Shown: piece after piece, positions 1-10,333 of the stretch | How the letters are laid out: each line of letters begins with the position of its first letter | How positions within the stretch are numbered: the stretch's first letter is position 1 | Assembly: GCA_017745595.1 (NCBI GenBank) | Contig: WMBV01000001.1 | Coordinates: 62,001 to 126,000, forward strand | DNA from: Bordetella petrii | GTDB taxonomy: Bacteria > Pseudomonadota > Gammaproteobacteria > Burkholderiales > Burkholderiaceae_B | Reading direction: 5' to 3' | DNA length: 64,000 bases | Notes under the pieces: generated by a model | What the model saw: the letters and a program-made list of their open reading frames with translations, nothing else | The model's database searches: none | Told to the model about the DNA's origin: nothing | Position numbers and translations under genes: made by a program

Positions 1-403
1 ATTCGCGGCGCAGGCTTGAAGTGCCGACGATCGCGCCGGCGGGCAGTTCGGCCAGCGAGCCATATTGGCTGGACACGAACGCATCGCGGGGATCGGCGCG
101 TTCGAGGATGGCGCACAGTTCGAATGGCGCCTGCAGGTCGACCGGGACGTCTTTCAGGGAATGGACGGCCAGGTCGGCCCGGCCGTCGAGCAAGGCGGTT
201 TCGAGCTCTTTGACGAACAGGCCCTTGCCGCCGACCTTGGACAAGGTGCGATCGAGGATCTGGTCGCCGCGGGTGGTGAGCGTCAGCAGTTCGACGGCGC
301 AGTCGGGATACAGGGCGCGCAGGCGGTCGCGCACGTGCTCGGCTTGCCAAAGGGCAAGCCGGCTGGCGCGAGTGGCGATGACGAGGCGTTGCGGAACGGA
401 CAC
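1..403 (-). CDS. hemC: Hydroxymethylbilane synthase (porphobilinogen deaminase), N-terminal part
   Basis: Cytoplasmic enzyme of tetrapyrrole synthesis that polymerises four porphobilinogens into hydroxymethylbilane. Reading leftward from GTG at 403, the first 134 residues carry the family motifs [33 protein letters not shown] and TSSLRR in the right order. The gene leaves the window at base 1; the cysteine that binds the dipyrromethane cofactor lies beyond the edge. GTG is chosen because the homologous sequence begins just after it and no upstream in-frame ATG fits. It follows a tiny membrane-protein gene by 8 bases. The identity is secure; the start codon is slightly less so. Confidence 0.95.
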   Translation of the reverse strand, partial: MSVPQRLVIATRASRLALWQAEHVRDRLRALYPDCAVELLTLTTRGDQILDRTLSKVGGKGLFVKELETALLDGRADLAVHSLKDVPVDLQAPFELCAILERADPRDAFVSSQYGSLAELPAGAIVGTSSLRRE

Positions 404-411
404 GAACTGCG

Positions 412-525
412 TCAGATCAGGCTGGAGAAGATGACCGAGGCGATGACGCCCAGGACGGCCAGCACCAGCAGACCTTGCAGCAGGCTCAGGCCGGATTCGG
501 GATTTTCGCTTTTACGCAGACTCAT
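412..525 (-). CDS. Small single-pass membrane protein (37 aa)
   Basis: This 37-codon frame starts [12 protein letters not shown] and then has one hydrophobic stretch of about 20 residues (roughly 13-35) ending at the C-terminus, so it would be a single-pass inner-membrane peptide. Its ATG overlaps the last 14 bases of the upstream terC gene, which suggests translational coupling, and it lies directly ahead of hemC. I do not recognise a family. Support comes from clean hydrophobicity and tight packing between two genes on the same strand; length alone would not prove it. Confidence 0.45.
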   Translation of the reverse strand: MSLRKSENPESGLSLLQGLLVLAVLGVIASVIFSSLI

Positions 526-1231
526 GGGCGGATTCCTTGGAGGCATTCTTACGGCTGGCAAACCACCGGCCCACAAGAATGACCAAGAGCGCGCCGATGA
601 CTTCGGCAGCGATTTTAACCGTAGTCGGCTGTACGCCGAATTGATTCACGATGACCACGTCGGTAATGAACATGCCGCCGGCGATCCAGCCCAGCAGGCC
701 CGCGCCGAAGGTCACGACCAGGGGGTAGCGGTCGATGAGCTTCAATACCAGTGTGCTGCCCCAGATGATGATGGGCACGCTGACGATCAGGCCGAACGCG
801 ACCAGGCCGATCTGGTGGCCTTCGTGGGCGTTCTGGGCCGCGCCCGCGATGGCGATGACGTTGTCGAGGCTCATGACGAAATCGGCCACGATGATGGTCT
901 TGACCGCGCTGGCAATGGACGTGCCGCCCTTGATGTTGCCGTGGGAGTCGTCTTCGGGAATCAGCAGTTTGACGCCGATCCAGAGCAGCAGCAGGCCGCC
1001 GACGATTTTCAGGAACGGAATGGCCAGCAGGGTCAGGGCGAAGGCGATGAGCACGACGCGCAGGATGATGGCGCCGGCGGTGCCCCACAGGATGCCCTGC
1101 ATGCGTTGCTTGGGCGCCAGATTGCGGCAGGCGAGCGCGATGACCACGGCATTATCGCCACCCAGCAGGATGTCGATAAGAATTATCTGGAACACCGCCG
1201 CCCAACTCAGCGTCTGGAAAAACTCAAGCAC
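512..1231 (-). CDS. TerC/YjbE-family integral membrane protein (first copy)
   Basis: Polytopic membrane protein of the TerC family (239 aa), members of which are linked to metal export, especially manganese, and to metalation of exported proteins. Both conserved acidic membrane motifs are visible: DILLGGDNAVVIALA near residues 20-34 and DFVMSLDNVIAIAG near 116-129. It is the second of two tandem paralogues transcribed leftward; 112 bases with a GGTGGCG/CGCCACC hairpin separate it from the other copy. The substrate cannot be read from sequence. The tail [14 protein letters not shown] is hydrophilic and overlaps the next small gene. Confidence 0.9.
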   Translation of the reverse strand: MLEFFQTLSWAAVFQIILIDILLGGDNAVVIALACRNLAPKQRMQGILWGTAGAIILRVVLIAFALTLLAIPFLKIVGGLLLLWIGVKLLIPEDDSHGNIKGGTSIASAVKTIIVADFVMSLDNVIAIAGAAQNAHEGHQIGLVAFGLIVSVPIIIWGSTLVLKLIDRYPLVVTFGAGLLGWIAGGMFITDVVIVNQFGVQPTTVKIAAEVIGALLVILVGRWFASRKNASKESAHESA

Positions 1232-1343
1232 TTTAGACCCCCAGGGAATTTATTGACTGAAACAGTAATGCACGCCGGCCGCGCACCGGCGCGGGTGGCG
1301 GGCGCAAGGCGCGCCACCCAGAGTGCGAATCTATTATTGTAGT

Positions 1344-2051
1344 TCAGCTTTGAGTCAGCATCTTTTGACGTGCCAGGAAAATTTTCCCTAAACCCAGCAC
1401 GATCAGCGCCCCCGCCGCACCGGCAATGAGCGCCAGCTGGTGCTGCGTCAGGCCCAGCGCCGTGTCGATGCGCGCCACCGAGTCTTGCAGCGCGGGATCG
1501 CCTACCAGCAGTTCGCCGGCAATGAAGCCCAACAGCGCCGCGCCCACCCACACGATAAGGGGAAAGCGTTCGATGACTTTAAGCAACAGAGTGCTGCCAA
1601 AAATGACCAACGGGATGCTGATCGCCAGGCCGACCACCAGCAAGGTGGTGTCGCCCATGGCGGCGGCGGCCACTGCGACGACGTTGTCCAGGCTCATGAC
1701 CAGGTCGGCGATCATGATGGTACGGATGGCCGACAACAGGCTGCCATGCTGTTTGCCTTCGCCGTCTTCCTCGCCTTCGGGCAGGAGCAGCGACACGCCG
1801 ATGTAGACCAGCAGCAGCGCGCCGATCAGCTTCAGCCAGGGCAGCAGCAACAGCTTGGCCGCGACCAGGGTCAAGATGATACGCATGATGATCGCGGCGG
1901 CCGAGCCGACCACGATGGCCTTTTTCTGCTGTGTGGGAGGCAGCGAGCGCGCGGCGAGCGCGATGACCACGGCGTTGTCGCCGGATAGCAGGATGTTGAC
2001 CCAGATGATTTGCAGCAGGGCAATCCAGAATGCGGCTGAAGTGAGTTCCAT
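1344..2051 (-). CDS. TerC/YjbE-family integral membrane protein (second copy)
   Basis: A 235-aa paralogue of the neighbouring TerC protein, with the same paired motifs (NILLSGDNAVVIALA and DLVMSLDNVVAVAA) and about seven predicted membrane spans. Starts at ATG 2051, preceded on the minus strand by AGAGAGGA, a good ribosome site. It is the promoter-proximal gene of the pair and lies behind a roughly 140-base leader able to fold into a three-way junction. Tandem TerC copies may differ in metal preference or expression; that is inference. Possible function: manganese efflux or metalation of membrane and periplasmic proteins. Confidence 0.9.
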   Translation of the reverse strand: MELTSAAFWIALLQIIWVNILLSGDNAVVIALAARSLPPTQQKKAIVVGSAAAIIMRIILTLVAAKLLLLPWLKLIGALLLVYIGVSLLLPEGEEDGEGKQHGSLLSAIRTIMIADLVMSLDNVVAVAAAAMGDTTLLVVGLAISIPLVIFGSTLLLKVIERFPLIVWVGAALLGFIAGELLVGDPALQDSVARIDTALGLTQHQLALIAGAAGALIVLGLGKIFLARQKMLTQS

Positions 2052-2095
2052 TCCTCTCTTTCCTAGATGATCCCCTAGGTGTAAATGAATGTGGA

Positions 2096-2180
2096 CGTAC
2101 AGGCCATCGTTAGGGTGCGCGAGCGAAGATGATGGCCGTTGCCGGGAGCCTGGGCGCCCGGCGGTTGTTATGGATGTACG
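2096..2180 (-). ncRNA. Candidate structured 5' leader (three-way junction) of the terC pair
   Basis: On the minus strand, 2175-2180 pairs with 2096-2101 (CGTACA/TGTACG) and closes two perfect hairpins: 2157-2162 with 2141-2146 (GCCGGG/CCCGGC) and 2131-2137 with 2102-2108 (GGCCATC/GATGGCC). The fold begins about 10 bases after the predicted transcription start and ends 45 bases before the terC ATG. Genes of this family are often controlled by the manganese (yybP-ykoY) riboswitch, but I do not see that motif's conserved GGGGAGUAGC loop, so this may be a different or very divergent element. Confidence 0.4.
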
Positions 2181-2197
2181 CGAAGTGCCAGTCCGAT

Positions 2198-2203
2198 ATT
2201 ATA
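2198..2203 (-). promoter_or_regulatory. -10 box of the terC promoter
   Basis: A perfect TATAAT on the minus strand lies between the sucCD terminator and the terC leader. Transcription would start near 2190, giving a leader of about 140 bases before ATG 2051. The -35 region is GC-rich and poorly conserved, which fits an activated or metal-controlled promoter but does not prove it. Confidence 0.55.
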
Positions 2204-2243
2204 TTTTGCGGACCGGCCGAACGGCGCGCGGCCCCTGCCCGTG

Positions 2244-2270
2244 AAAAAGCCCGCCGGGGCGGGCTTTTTT
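2244..2270 (-). terminator. Rho-independent terminator after sucD (bidirectional)
   Basis: GCCCGCC/GGCGGGC hairpin flanked by AAAAA on one side and TTTTTT on the other, 22 bases beyond the sucD stop. It can terminate in both directions and separates sucCD from the terC promoter. Confidence 0.9.
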
Positions 2271-2292
2271 CGGGGCAAGGTCCGCAGCGGAA

Positions 2293-3174
2293 TTACAGCA
2301 CGGACTTCAGCAGTTTGCCCATCTCGGACGGATTGCGCGTGGTGCGGATGCCGCACGCTTCCATGACTTCGAGCTTGGCGTCGGCCGTATCGGCACCGCC
2401 CGAGATCAGCGCGCCGGCGTGGCCCATGCGCTTGCCCGGAGGCGCCGTGACACCGGCGATGAAGCCGACCACGGGTTTCTTCATGTTGTCTTTGGCCCAC
2501 TCGGCGGCATTGACTTCGTCGGGGCCGCCGATTTCGCCGATCATGATGACGGCGTCGGTTTCGGGATCGTCATTGAACAGCTTGAGCACGTCGACGTGCT
2601 TCAGGCCGTTGATGGGATCGCCGCCGATACCCACGGCGCTGGACTGGCCCAGACCGAGCTCGGTGACCTGGGCCACGGCTTCGTACGTCAGGGTGCCCGA
2701 ACGGCTGACGATGCCGATGCGGCCCTTGCGGTGAATGTGGCCGGGCATGATCCCGATCTTGATTTCGTCGGGGGTGATCAGGCCGGGGCAGTTCGGGCCC
2801 AGCAGCAGCGTCTTGCTGTTCTTGGCCTTCATGCGGTTCTTGACTTCCAGCATATCGCGCACGGGAATGCCTTCGGTAATGCAGATGACCAGGTCCAGCT
2901 CGGCCTCGACGGCTTCCCAGATGGCGGCGGCGGCGCCCGCGGGCGGCACGTAGATCACCGACACCGTGGCGCCGGTTTTGTCTTTGGCGTCTTGCACGCT
3001 GCCGAAGATGGGCACGCCTTCGAAGTCCTCGCCGGCCTTCTTGGGATGCACGCCGGCCACGAAGGCGGCTTTGCCATTGGCGTATTCACGGCACATGCGG
3101 GTGTGGAACTGGCCCGTCTTGCCCGTGATGCCCTGGGTGATGACTTTGGTGTCCTTGTTGATCAGAATCGACAT
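2293..3174 (-). CDS. sucD: Succinyl-CoA synthetase alpha subunit
   Basis: Alpha subunit (293 aa) of the TCA-cycle ligase that interconverts succinyl-CoA and succinate with nucleotide triphosphate formation. The N-terminal CoA-binding Rossmann domain (about 1-100) includes [15 protein letters not shown] lies near 126-133, and the phosphorylated histidine is in [14 protein letters not shown] (His about 252). Full family length. It follows sucC by 18 bases in the same leftward operon and is closed by a strong terminator. Start ATG 3174 is supported by the family N-terminus [11 protein letters not shown]. Confidence 0.98.
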   Translation of the reverse strand: MSILINKDTKVITQGITGKTGQFHTRMCREYANGKAAFVAGVHPKKAGEDFEGVPIFGSVQDAKDKTGATVSVIYVPPAGAAAAIWEAVEAELDLVICITEGIPVRDMLEVKNRMKAKNSKTLLLGPNCPGLITPDEIKIGIMPGHIHRKGRIGIVSRSGTLTYEAVAQVTELGLGQSSAVGIGGDPINGLKHVDVLKLFNDDPETDAVIMIGEIGGPDEVNAAEWAKDNMKKPVVGFIAGVTAPPGKRMGHAGALISGGADTADAKLEVMEACGIRTTRNPSEMGKLLKSVL

Positions 3175-3192
3175 TTGTGAATCCTTGGCAAT

Positions 3193-4353
<1,161 letters not shown>

Positions 4354-4363
4354 GTGTTACCTG

Positions 4364-4963
4364 TCAGGACGAATGAGAAAAAGAGGGGGAGTCGGAGATC
4401 GCGTCCGCCGCTTCAGCGCTATCCCCGGTGTACCACTTGGGATAGTGCTCAAGCACCACCGGGCCGTCGGTGCTCAGGGCATGACAGCCGTTCAGCTGGA
4501 ATGGGCGCTGGTCCGGATTGCTGTTCTGGCGCCGGCGGTTGGCCATGGTCTGCACCGCCGCGGTAGGTAGCACCTGCGACAGTTCGGTCATGTGGGTACA
4601 GCCCGCGGTATGGCCAAAGCGCTCTTTGACCTGGCGTCGAAACCCCTTGAGCAGGTTCATGCCGACCAGCCCCGCGTAGGCGGCTTCGATGGCGGTGCAC
4701 TGCTGTTCGTAGGGGGCTGCGTCATAGACCGCCTGGGCCGCCACGATGGTAAACGCCGCATCGATGGTGATGCGCAAATGCATGTGGTGGATGGGGCGGC
4801 CGGCCCGGAAGATTTCGCCGTTGTGCCGGGGAAAATCGTAGGCCTTGACGTCGATGAGTTCGGCTTCGAGATCCCATAGCCCGTCGTCGCGCCCGTAGGA
4901 CTGCACGCGTATGGAACGCGTATGCAGGGGCTGGCGAGAGACTTTCGAGGGTGGCAACGGCAT
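4364..4963 (-). CDS. DUF2889 family protein
   Basis: Protein of 199 aa starting [18 protein letters not shown]. The body [22 protein letters not shown] followed by the [10 protein letters not shown] segment is characteristic of DUF2889, a betaproteobacterial family with no firm biochemical role. It ends 10 bases before sucC on the same strand, so it may be co-transcribed with sucCD. A minus-strand TATACT (near 5016-5021) could be its -10. The reading frame stays open much farther upstream into metE, but conservation begins at this ATG. Function unknown. Confidence 0.85.
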   Translation of the reverse strand: MPLPPSKVSRQPLHTRSIRVQSYGRDDGLWDLEAELIDVKAYDFPRHNGEIFRAGRPIHHMHLRITIDAAFTIVAAQAVYDAAPYEQQCTAIEAAYAGLVGMNLLKGFRRQVKERFGHTAGCTHMTELSQVLPTAAVQTMANRRRQNSNPDQRPFQLNGCHALSTDGPVVLEHYPKWYTGDSAEAADAISDSPSFSHSS

Positions 4964-5059
4964 GGGAATGGCCTGCGCTTCAGGGCGTTTGACGCAAAGC
5001 AGCAAATCCGGGGAAGTATAACGCAGGGCCCCGAGGCCGTCGCGGGGCGGGCGGCCCCC

Positions 5060-5093
5060 GGGGCGCGGGCGGGCCGTTGTCCGCCCGCGCCCC
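5060..5093 (-). terminator. GC-rich hairpin after metE
   Basis: A perfect 13-bp inverted repeat (GGGGCGCGGGCGG, 8-base loop) just beyond the metE stop. No U-tract follows, so it is a strong pause or mRNA 3'-end structure more than a textbook terminator. Confidence 0.5.
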
Positions 5094-5106
5094 CGACCGG
5101 GCCGGA

Positions 5107-7401
5107 TCAGGCCGCCCGCAGGGCGCGCGCCGCCTCGACCATGCCCACCAGCGCGGCCTCGGTTTCGGGCCAGGCGCGGGTCTTCAGGCCGCAGTCCGGG
5201 TTGACCCACAGGCGCTCGCGGGGCAGCCGGGCGGCAGCCTTGCGCATCAGGTCCACCATCCAGCCCACGTCGGGCACGTTGGGCGAATGGATGTCGTAGA
5301 CGCCCGGGCCGATGTCGTTCGGATAGCGGAAATCCTCGAAGGCCTTCAGCAGCTCCATGTTCGAGCGCGACGTTTCGATTGTGATGACGTCCGCATCCAT
5401 CGCGGCGATGGACTCGATGATGTCGTTGAACTCCGAATAGCACATATGCGTGTGGATCTGCGTATCGGCCGCTACCCCGGCGGTGGACAGGCGGAAGCAA
5501 TCGACCGCCCAATCCAGGTAGGCCTGCCAGTCCTGGCGACGCAGCGGCAGGCCTTCGCGGATGGCGGGTTCGTCGATCTGGATGACGCGCACGCCGGCCT
5601 TTTCCAGGTCGACTACTTCGTCGCGCAGGGCCAGCGCCAATTGGCGGCAAGTCTGCTCGCGCGGCTGGTCGTCGCGCACGAACGACCATTGCAGGATGGT
5701 GACCGGGCCCGTCAGCATGCCCTTGACCGGCTTGCCGGTGAGCGACTGGGCGTACGACGACCAGCCAACGGTCATGGGCGCGGGACGCGCCACGTCACCG
5801 AAAATGATAGGCGGCTTGACGCAGCGCGAGCCGTAGCTCTGCACCCAGCCATTGCGGGTGAAGGCAAAGCCGGCCAGCAGTTCGCCGAAATACTCGACCA
5901 TGTCGTTGCGCTCGGGCTCGCCGTGCACCAGCACGTCCAGTCCGATTTTTTCCTGGAAGCGGATGACCGCCTCGATTTCCTTGCGAATGGCGGCCTCGTA
6001 GGCCGAGTCGCTCAGGGCGCCCGCTTTCCAGTCGCGCCGCAGCGCGCGGATTTCGGCGGTTTGCGGAAACGAGCCGATGGTGGTGGTGGGAAAGGCCGGA
6101 AGCTTCAGCAATGCCTGCTGGCGGGCGATGCGTTCGGCGAACGGGGCGCGATCGCGCGTCACCGACGCCGCGCCGGCCATGCGGCGGCCCACCGCCGGGT
6201 TATGGATGCGCGGCGACTGGCGGCGTGCCTGCAGGGCGGCGCGCTGCGCGGCCAGCGCCTCGGCCACGGCGGGGGTGTCCGCGTCGGCCAGCGCCCGGCC
6301 CAGCAGGCTCAGTTCGTCGAGCTTCTGCGCCGCGAACGACAGCCAGCCCTTCAGTTCGGCGTCCAGGTCGGTCTCGCCCGCCAGGTCGACCGGCACGTGC
6401 AGCAGCGAGCACGAGGGCGCCAGCCACAGGCATTCCCCCAATTGCCGGCGGGCCGGCGCCAGAGCGGCCAGGGCCGCGTCCAGATCGGTGCGCCAGATAT
6501 TGCGGCCGTCGATGATGCCGGCCGACAGCACCTGGCCGGGGCGCAGGGCGGCGACGACGTCCTGCAATTGGCCCGGCGCGCGGACCAGGTCGACATGCAG
6601 GCCGCCCACCGGCAGGGCCAGGGCCGTCGCCAGGTTGTCTTTCAGTCCGCCGAAATAGGTGGCCAACAGCAGCTTCACCGGGGTATCGGCCAGGCGGGCA
6701 TAGGCCGTGCGGAACGCGTCGCGCCAGGCTTGCGGCAAGTCCAGCACCAGGATCGGCTCGTCGATCTGCACCCATTGCACGCCCAGGCGGGCCAGGCGGG
6801 CCAGCACCTGCGCGTACACCGGCAGCAACGCATCCAGCAATTGCAGCTTGGCGGGGTCGCCCGCGCCGCCCGCGTATGCGTCGCCTTTGCCCTGCCACAA
6901 CCAGGTCAGCGGGCCGGGAATCACCGGCTTCACGCAATGCCCCAGCGCCTGGGCTTCTTGCACCTGGTCGAACAGGAACTCGCGGGCGATGCGGAACGTC
7001 TGCCCCGGCACCAGTTCGGGCACGATGTAGTGATAGTTGGTGTCGAACCACTTGGTCATTTCGCAGGCCGCCGTGGGCGTGCCGCTGGGCGCCCGCCCGC
7101 GGCCCATGCGAAACACGGTGTCCAGGCTGACCGGCTGGTCTTCCGGTTGGCCGAAGCGCGCCGGCACGGCGCCCAGCAGCGTGGTCCATTCCAGGATGTG
7201 GTCGTACCAGGCGAAGTCGCCCACGGGCACGAATTGCAGGCCGGCCGCCGCCTGGCGCTGCCAGTGGGCGGCACGCAGCTCGCGGCCGGTCTGTTCGAGT
7301 TCGGCGGCCGTCTGCTTGCCACCCCAATAGGCCTCGACAGCGCGCTTCAGTTCGCGCTGCGCACCGATGCGGGGGAACCCCAAATTATGAGTAATAATCA
7401 T
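5107..7401 (-). CDS. metE: Cobalamin-independent methionine synthase
   Basis: Transfers the methyl group of 5-methyltetrahydropteroyltri-glutamate to homocysteine, the last step of methionine synthesis without B12. About 764 aa, the usual length. The N-terminus [19 protein letters not shown] matches the family, so I place the start at 7401; an ATG four codons earlier is also possible. The C-terminal catalytic half has the zinc ligands in [14 protein letters not shown] and [11 protein letters not shown]. Divergent from metR, with a perfect MetR box in the shared spacer, so activation by MetR with homocysteine is expected. No B12 riboswitch is visible upstream. Confidence 0.97.
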   Translation of the reverse strand: MIITHNLGFPRIGAQRELKRAVEAYWGGKQTAAELEQTGRELRAAHWQRQAAAGLQFVPVGDFAWYDHILEWTTLLGAVPARFGQPEDQPVSLDTVFRMGRGRAPSGTPTAACEMTKWFDTNYHYIVPELVPGQTFRIAREFLFDQVQEAQALGHCVKPVIPGPLTWLWQGKGDAYAGGAGDPAKLQLLDALLPVYAQVLARLARLGVQWVQIDEPILVLDLPQAWRDAFRTAYARLADTPVKLLLATYFGGLKDNLATALALPVGGLHVDLVRAPGQLQDVVAALRPGQVLSAGIIDGRNIWRTDLDAALAALAPARRQLGECLWLAPSCSLLHVPVDLAGETDLDAELKGWLSFAAQKLDELSLLGRALADADTPAVAEALAAQRAALQARRQSPRIHNPAVGRRMAGAASVTRDRAPFAERIARQQALLKLPAFPTTTIGSFPQTAEIRALRRDWKAGALSDSAYEAAIRKEIEAVIRFQEKIGLDVLVHGEPERNDMVEYFGELLAGFAFTRNGWVQSYGSRCVKPPIIFGDVARPAPMTVGWSSYAQSLTGKPVKGMLTGPVTILQWSFVRDDQPREQTCRQLALALRDEVVDLEKAGVRVIQIDEPAIREGLPLRRQDWQAYLDWAVDCFRLSTAGVAADTQIHTHMCYSEFNDIIESIAAMDADVITIETSRSNMELLKAFEDFRYPNDIGPGVYDIHSPNVPDVGWMVDLMRKAAARLPRERLWVNPDCGLKTRAWPETEAALVGMVEAARALRAA

Positions 7402-7493
7402 ATAACCATCCATGGAATTTAGTTTTTCTCAACTCAGACGCTATTCTCCCCGCAAGTTAAGTTGCGTCAAAATCAATCTCAACATATATTTCT

Positions 7494-7506
7494 TGAATAT
7501 TTTTCA
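7494..7506. promoter_or_regulatory. MetR binding site (TGAA-N5-TTCA)
   Basis: TGAA TATTT TTCA matches the MetR consensus exactly. It lies 93 bases from the metE start and 42 bases from the metR start, inside an AT-rich divergent spacer, suited to metE activation and metR autoregulation. Confidence 0.8.
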
Positions 7507-7547
7507 TTTAAGCAGGCGCTGGCCGGAACACATGGCAGCCCTGCCCC

Positions 7548-8474
7548 ATGCCCATGCTTGAAATCCGCCACCTGGAAACCCTGTCCGCCATCCGCGATGG
7601 CGGCAGCTTGCAAGAAGCCGCCGAACGCCTGCACCTGACGCAGTCCGCCCTGTCGCACCAGTTGCGCGACCTGGAAACCCGGCTGGGAACACCGCTGCTG
7701 AACCGCCGCACCCGGCCGGCCCGGCTGACCACCGCGGGGCTGCGGGTCGTGGCATTGGCCGACGAAGTCTTGCCGCGCATGCGCACCACGGAACGCGAGC
7801 TGCAGAAGCTGGCGGCCGGACGCACCGGCCGGCTGCACCTGGCCATTGAATGCCATTCGTGTTTCCAGTGGCTGATGCCGGCGCTGGATGCCTTCCGCGC
7901 GCAATGGCCCGACGTGGCGCTGGATTTATCGGCGGCCTTCTCGTTCGCCCCCCTGCCGGCGCTGGTGCGCGGCGACCTCGACCTGGTGATCACCTCCGAC
8001 CCGCAACGGCTGGAAGCCGTCGACTATCTGCCCCTATTCAAGTACGAGCTGGTGCTGGCGGTGGCGCAAGCGCATCCGCTGGCCGCGGTTCGGCATGTCG
8101 AACCACAGCAACTGGCCGACCAGACGCTGATTACCTACCCGGTGGACCGCCAACGGCTGGACATATTCACCGCCTTCCTGGACCCGGCCGAGGTCGAACC
8201 CGCCGCCGTGCGCAAGGCCGAGCTGACGCCCATCATTGCCCAGTTGGTAGCCAGCAACCGCGGCGTGGCGGCCTTGCCCAATTGGGCGCTGACGGAATAC
8301 CTGCACCAGGGCTGGCTGCGGCTATGCCACCTGGGGTCCCAGGGTGTGTGGCGCACGTTGTACGCCGCGGTGCGCACCGAAGACACCGATGCGTCGTACG
8401 TGGGGGATTTTTTGGCGATCGCGCGCGAGGTGTGTTTCAAGACCCTGGACGGCATACGGTCGGCCAAGGCCTGA
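7548..8474 (+). CDS. metR: LysR-family regulator of methionine genes
   Basis: 308-aa LysR-type transcription factor. The winged HTH (about 3-62) contains SLQEAAERLHLTQSALSHQL. The effector domain shows the MetR-specific segment IECHSCFQWLMPALDAFR near residue 100 and the YAAVRTED tail typical of MetR. Homocysteine is the known co-effector in the family. Divergent from metE with a consensus MetR box between them. ATG 7548 and the ATG two codons later (7554) are both plausible starts. High confidence from family match and context together. Confidence 0.95.
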   Translation: MPMLEIRHLETLSAIRDGGSLQEAAERLHLTQSALSHQLRDLETRLGTPLLNRRTRPARLTTAGLRVVALADEVLPRMRTTERELQKLAAGRTGRLHLAIECHSCFQWLMPALDAFRAQWPDVALDLSAAFSFAPLPALVRGDLDLVITSDPQRLEAVDYLPLFKYELVLAVAQAHPLAAVRHVEPQQLADQTLITYPVDRQRLDIFTAFLDPAEVEPAAVRKAELTPIIAQLVASNRGVAALPNWALTEYLHQGWLRLCHLGSQGVWRTLYAAVRTEDTDASYVGDFLAIAREVCFKTLDGIRSAKA

Positions 8475-8504
8475 GCCCATGGCGCCGGCCGGCCGGCGCG
8501 AGGG

Positions 8505-9053
8505 TCAATCGTCTTGTTCGGCGCCCAGCAGGCGCCGGATGACGTCGTGGGCAAACCCGCGGCCGGCCAGGAAACGGGCCTGCCTGGCGTATTCGGCCCG
8601 GTCGGCCGGCTTGGCGCCATAGCGTTTGCGCCAGACGTCTTGGGCGCGCTGGTATTCGGTGGCGCGCAGGTCGTCGCGCAGCTGCGCGACCTGGTCTTCG
8701 GCCACGCCATGCTGGCGGAGTTCCTGGACGATGCGCGCGGTACCCTGGCGGGCGGCGCGGCGATGCACCAGGCTGTGGGCGAACCGTTCGGTGGACAGCC
8801 AGCCCTCTTTTTCAAGCGCGTCGAGCACGGCTTCGAGGTCGGTGCTTTCGTCGGTGTAGGGCTGCAACTTGCGCGCCAGCTCGTTGCGCGCGTATTCGCG
8901 GCGGGACAGGTATCCCACCGCGCGCGCCTTCAGCGTGGGCCCGCGCGGGGCGGGCTTGCCCAGGGTTTCGAAGCCGCCATCGTCGGCGTCGCGCCGGCCC
9001 GGTCCGCTGCGCGCGCTACGCGACGAAGCTGCGGAACCGGGCTTGCGGATCAT
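8505..9053 (-). CDS. recX: RecA regulator RecX
   Basis: Modulator that binds RecA filaments and limits their activity. The 182-aa protein has a basic, low-complexity N-terminal stretch of about 40 residues, then three-helix RecX repeats ([38 protein letters not shown] and [13 protein letters not shown]). Its ATG overlaps the recA stop as ATGA, so translation is coupled to recA. The N-terminal extension is longer than in short RecX proteins but common in betaproteobacteria. Confidence 0.93.
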   Translation of the reverse strand: MIRKPGSAASSRSARSGPGRRDADDGGFETLGKPAPRGPTLKARAVGYLSRREYARNELARKLQPYTDESTDLEAVLDALEKEGWLSTERFAHSLVHRRAARQGTARIVQELRQHGVAEDQVAQLRDDLRATEYQRAQDVWRKRYGAKPADRAEYARQARFLAGRGFAHDVIRRLLGAEQDD

Positions 9054-10123
9054 GCCTGGCCGCTGTCTTCGGTTTCGGCTTCGCTGGCCGGGAAGGTGGC
9101 CGCACGGCTGACGATACCCTGGTTCTCGCGCACCTTGTTTTCGATTTCGATGGCAAGTTCGCGGTGTTCTTTCAGGTATTCGCGCACGTTGTCTTTGCCC
9201 TGGCCGATACGCGTGCCGCTGTAGCTGTACCAGGCACCCGACTTGTCGACCACGCCCGCCTGCACGCCCAGGTCGATGATTTCGCCTTCGCGCGAAATAC
9301 CGGCGCCGTACATGATGTCGAATTCGGCCTGCTTGAAAGGCGGCGAGACCTTGTTCTTGACGACCTTGACGCGGGTTTCGTTGCCCACGACTTCTTCGCC
9401 CTTCTTGATGGAGCCGATGCGGCGGATGTCCAGGCGCACCGACGAGTAGAACTTCAGCGCGTTGCCGCCCGTGGTGGTTTCGGGGTTGCCGAACATCACG
9501 CCGATCTTCATGCGGATCTGGTTGATGAAGATGACCATGCAATTGGTGCGCTTGATGGTGGCGGTAAGCTTGCGCAGCGCCTGGCTCATCAGGCGGGCCT
9601 GCAGGCCGGGCAGGGAATCGCCCATTTCGCCTTCGATTTCGGCCTTGGGCACCAGCGCGGCCACCGAGTCGATCACGATGAGGTCGACCGAGCCCGAGCG
9701 CACCAGCGCATCGGTGATTTCGAGCGCCTGCTCGCCCGTGTCGGGCTGCGAGATGAGCAGGTCGGTAAGGTTGACGCCCAGCTTCGACGCGTATTGCACG
9801 TCGAGTGCGTGTTCGGCGTCGACGAAGGCGCAGGTGCCGCCGATTTTCTGCATTTCGGCAATGACCTGCAGCGTGAGCGTGGTCTTGCCCGAGGATTCGG
9901 GGCCGTAGATTTCGACCACGCGGCCGCGCGGCAGGCCGCCGACGCCGAGCGCGATGTCGAGCCCCAGCGAGCCGGTGGACACGACCTGGATGTCGTGTTC
10001 GACCTCGTTGTCGCCATAGCGCATGATCGAGCCCTTGCCGAACTGCTTTTCGATTTGCGAAAGCGCGGCGGCCAGCGCCTTGGCCTTTTCCGATGCGGCT
10101 GCTTTGCTGGATTTGTCGTTCAT
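9050..10123 (-). CDS. recA: Recombinase RecA
   Basis: DNA strand-exchange ATPase and LexA co-protease, 357 aa. Walker [10 protein letters not shown] near residue 71, Walker [13 protein letters not shown] near 145, the L2 DNA-binding loop around [15 protein letters not shown] near 210, and the acidic C-terminus are all present. ATG 10123 fits the conserved N-terminus. It heads a recA-recX operon driven by a promoter that overlaps a near-consensus SOS box at 10211-10230, so LexA control is expected. Confidence 0.99.
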   Translation of the reverse strand: MNDKSSKAAASEKAKALAAALSQIEKQFGKGSIMRYGDNEVEHDIQVVSTGSLGLDIALGVGGLPRGRVVEIYGPESSGKTTLTLQVIAEMQKIGGTCAFVDAEHALDVQYASKLGVNLTDLLISQPDTGEQALEITDALVRSGSVDLIVIDSVAALVPKAEIEGEMGDSLPGLQARLMSQALRKLTATIKRTNCMVIFINQIRMKIGVMFGNPETTTGGNALKFYSSVRLDIRRIGSIKKGEEVVGNETRVKVVKNKVSPPFKQAEFDIMYGAGISREGEIIDLGVQAGVVDKSGAWYSYSGTRIGQGKDNVREYLKEHRELAIEIENKVRENQGIVSRAATFPASEAETEDSGQA

Positions 10124-10206
10124 GTGGTGTCCCGTGGATGAATGGTGTGCAACGCTGTGGTGTGCTGGTGAGCGGGTATTGCGTTCAGCGGCGATTATGG
10201 CATCGG

Positions 10207-10230
10207 ATTATACTGTATATAAAACCAGTA
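10207..10230 (-). promoter_or_regulatory. recA promoter with LexA (SOS) box
   Basis: On the minus strand a perfect -10 TATAAT (10207-10212) is preceded 18 bases upstream by CTGGCA (-35). The spacer and -10 overlap TACTGTATATAAAACCAGTA (plus strand, 10211-10230), an SOS box with a single departure from CTGT-N8-ACAG. Confidence 0.85.
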
Positions 10231-10333
10231 TGCCAGATTTCTCCAGGGATTCCCTGGGTGGGCAAGCCGTGCGCGCTGTGCCAGAATGCGCCCACCGGCC
10301 GGCGCCCCCGGCCATCGCCCGCTTTCCGTACGC

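Noticed and set aside
65-1342. Long open frame on the plus strand opposite the terC gene and part of hemC
   Set aside because: High GC keeps antisense frames open; the minus-strand products match known families and the antisense product is low-complexity.
2096-2180. yybP-ykoY manganese riboswitch before terC
   Set aside because: Context fits, but the conserved GGGGAGUAGC loop is absent; reported only as an unclassified structured leader.
4964-5689. Upstream extension of the DUF2889 gene into metE
   Set aside because: Would overlap the metE coding end in antisense frame; family similarity begins at 4963.
5077-7422. 781-codon plus-strand frame opposite metE
   Set aside because: Mirror of metE codon bias; the product has no recognisable domain and is Arg/Gly/Gln-rich.
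7402-7547. Cobalamin riboswitch upstream of metE
   Set aside because: The spacer is short, AT-rich and lacks a B12-box-like sequence; a MetR site is present instead.
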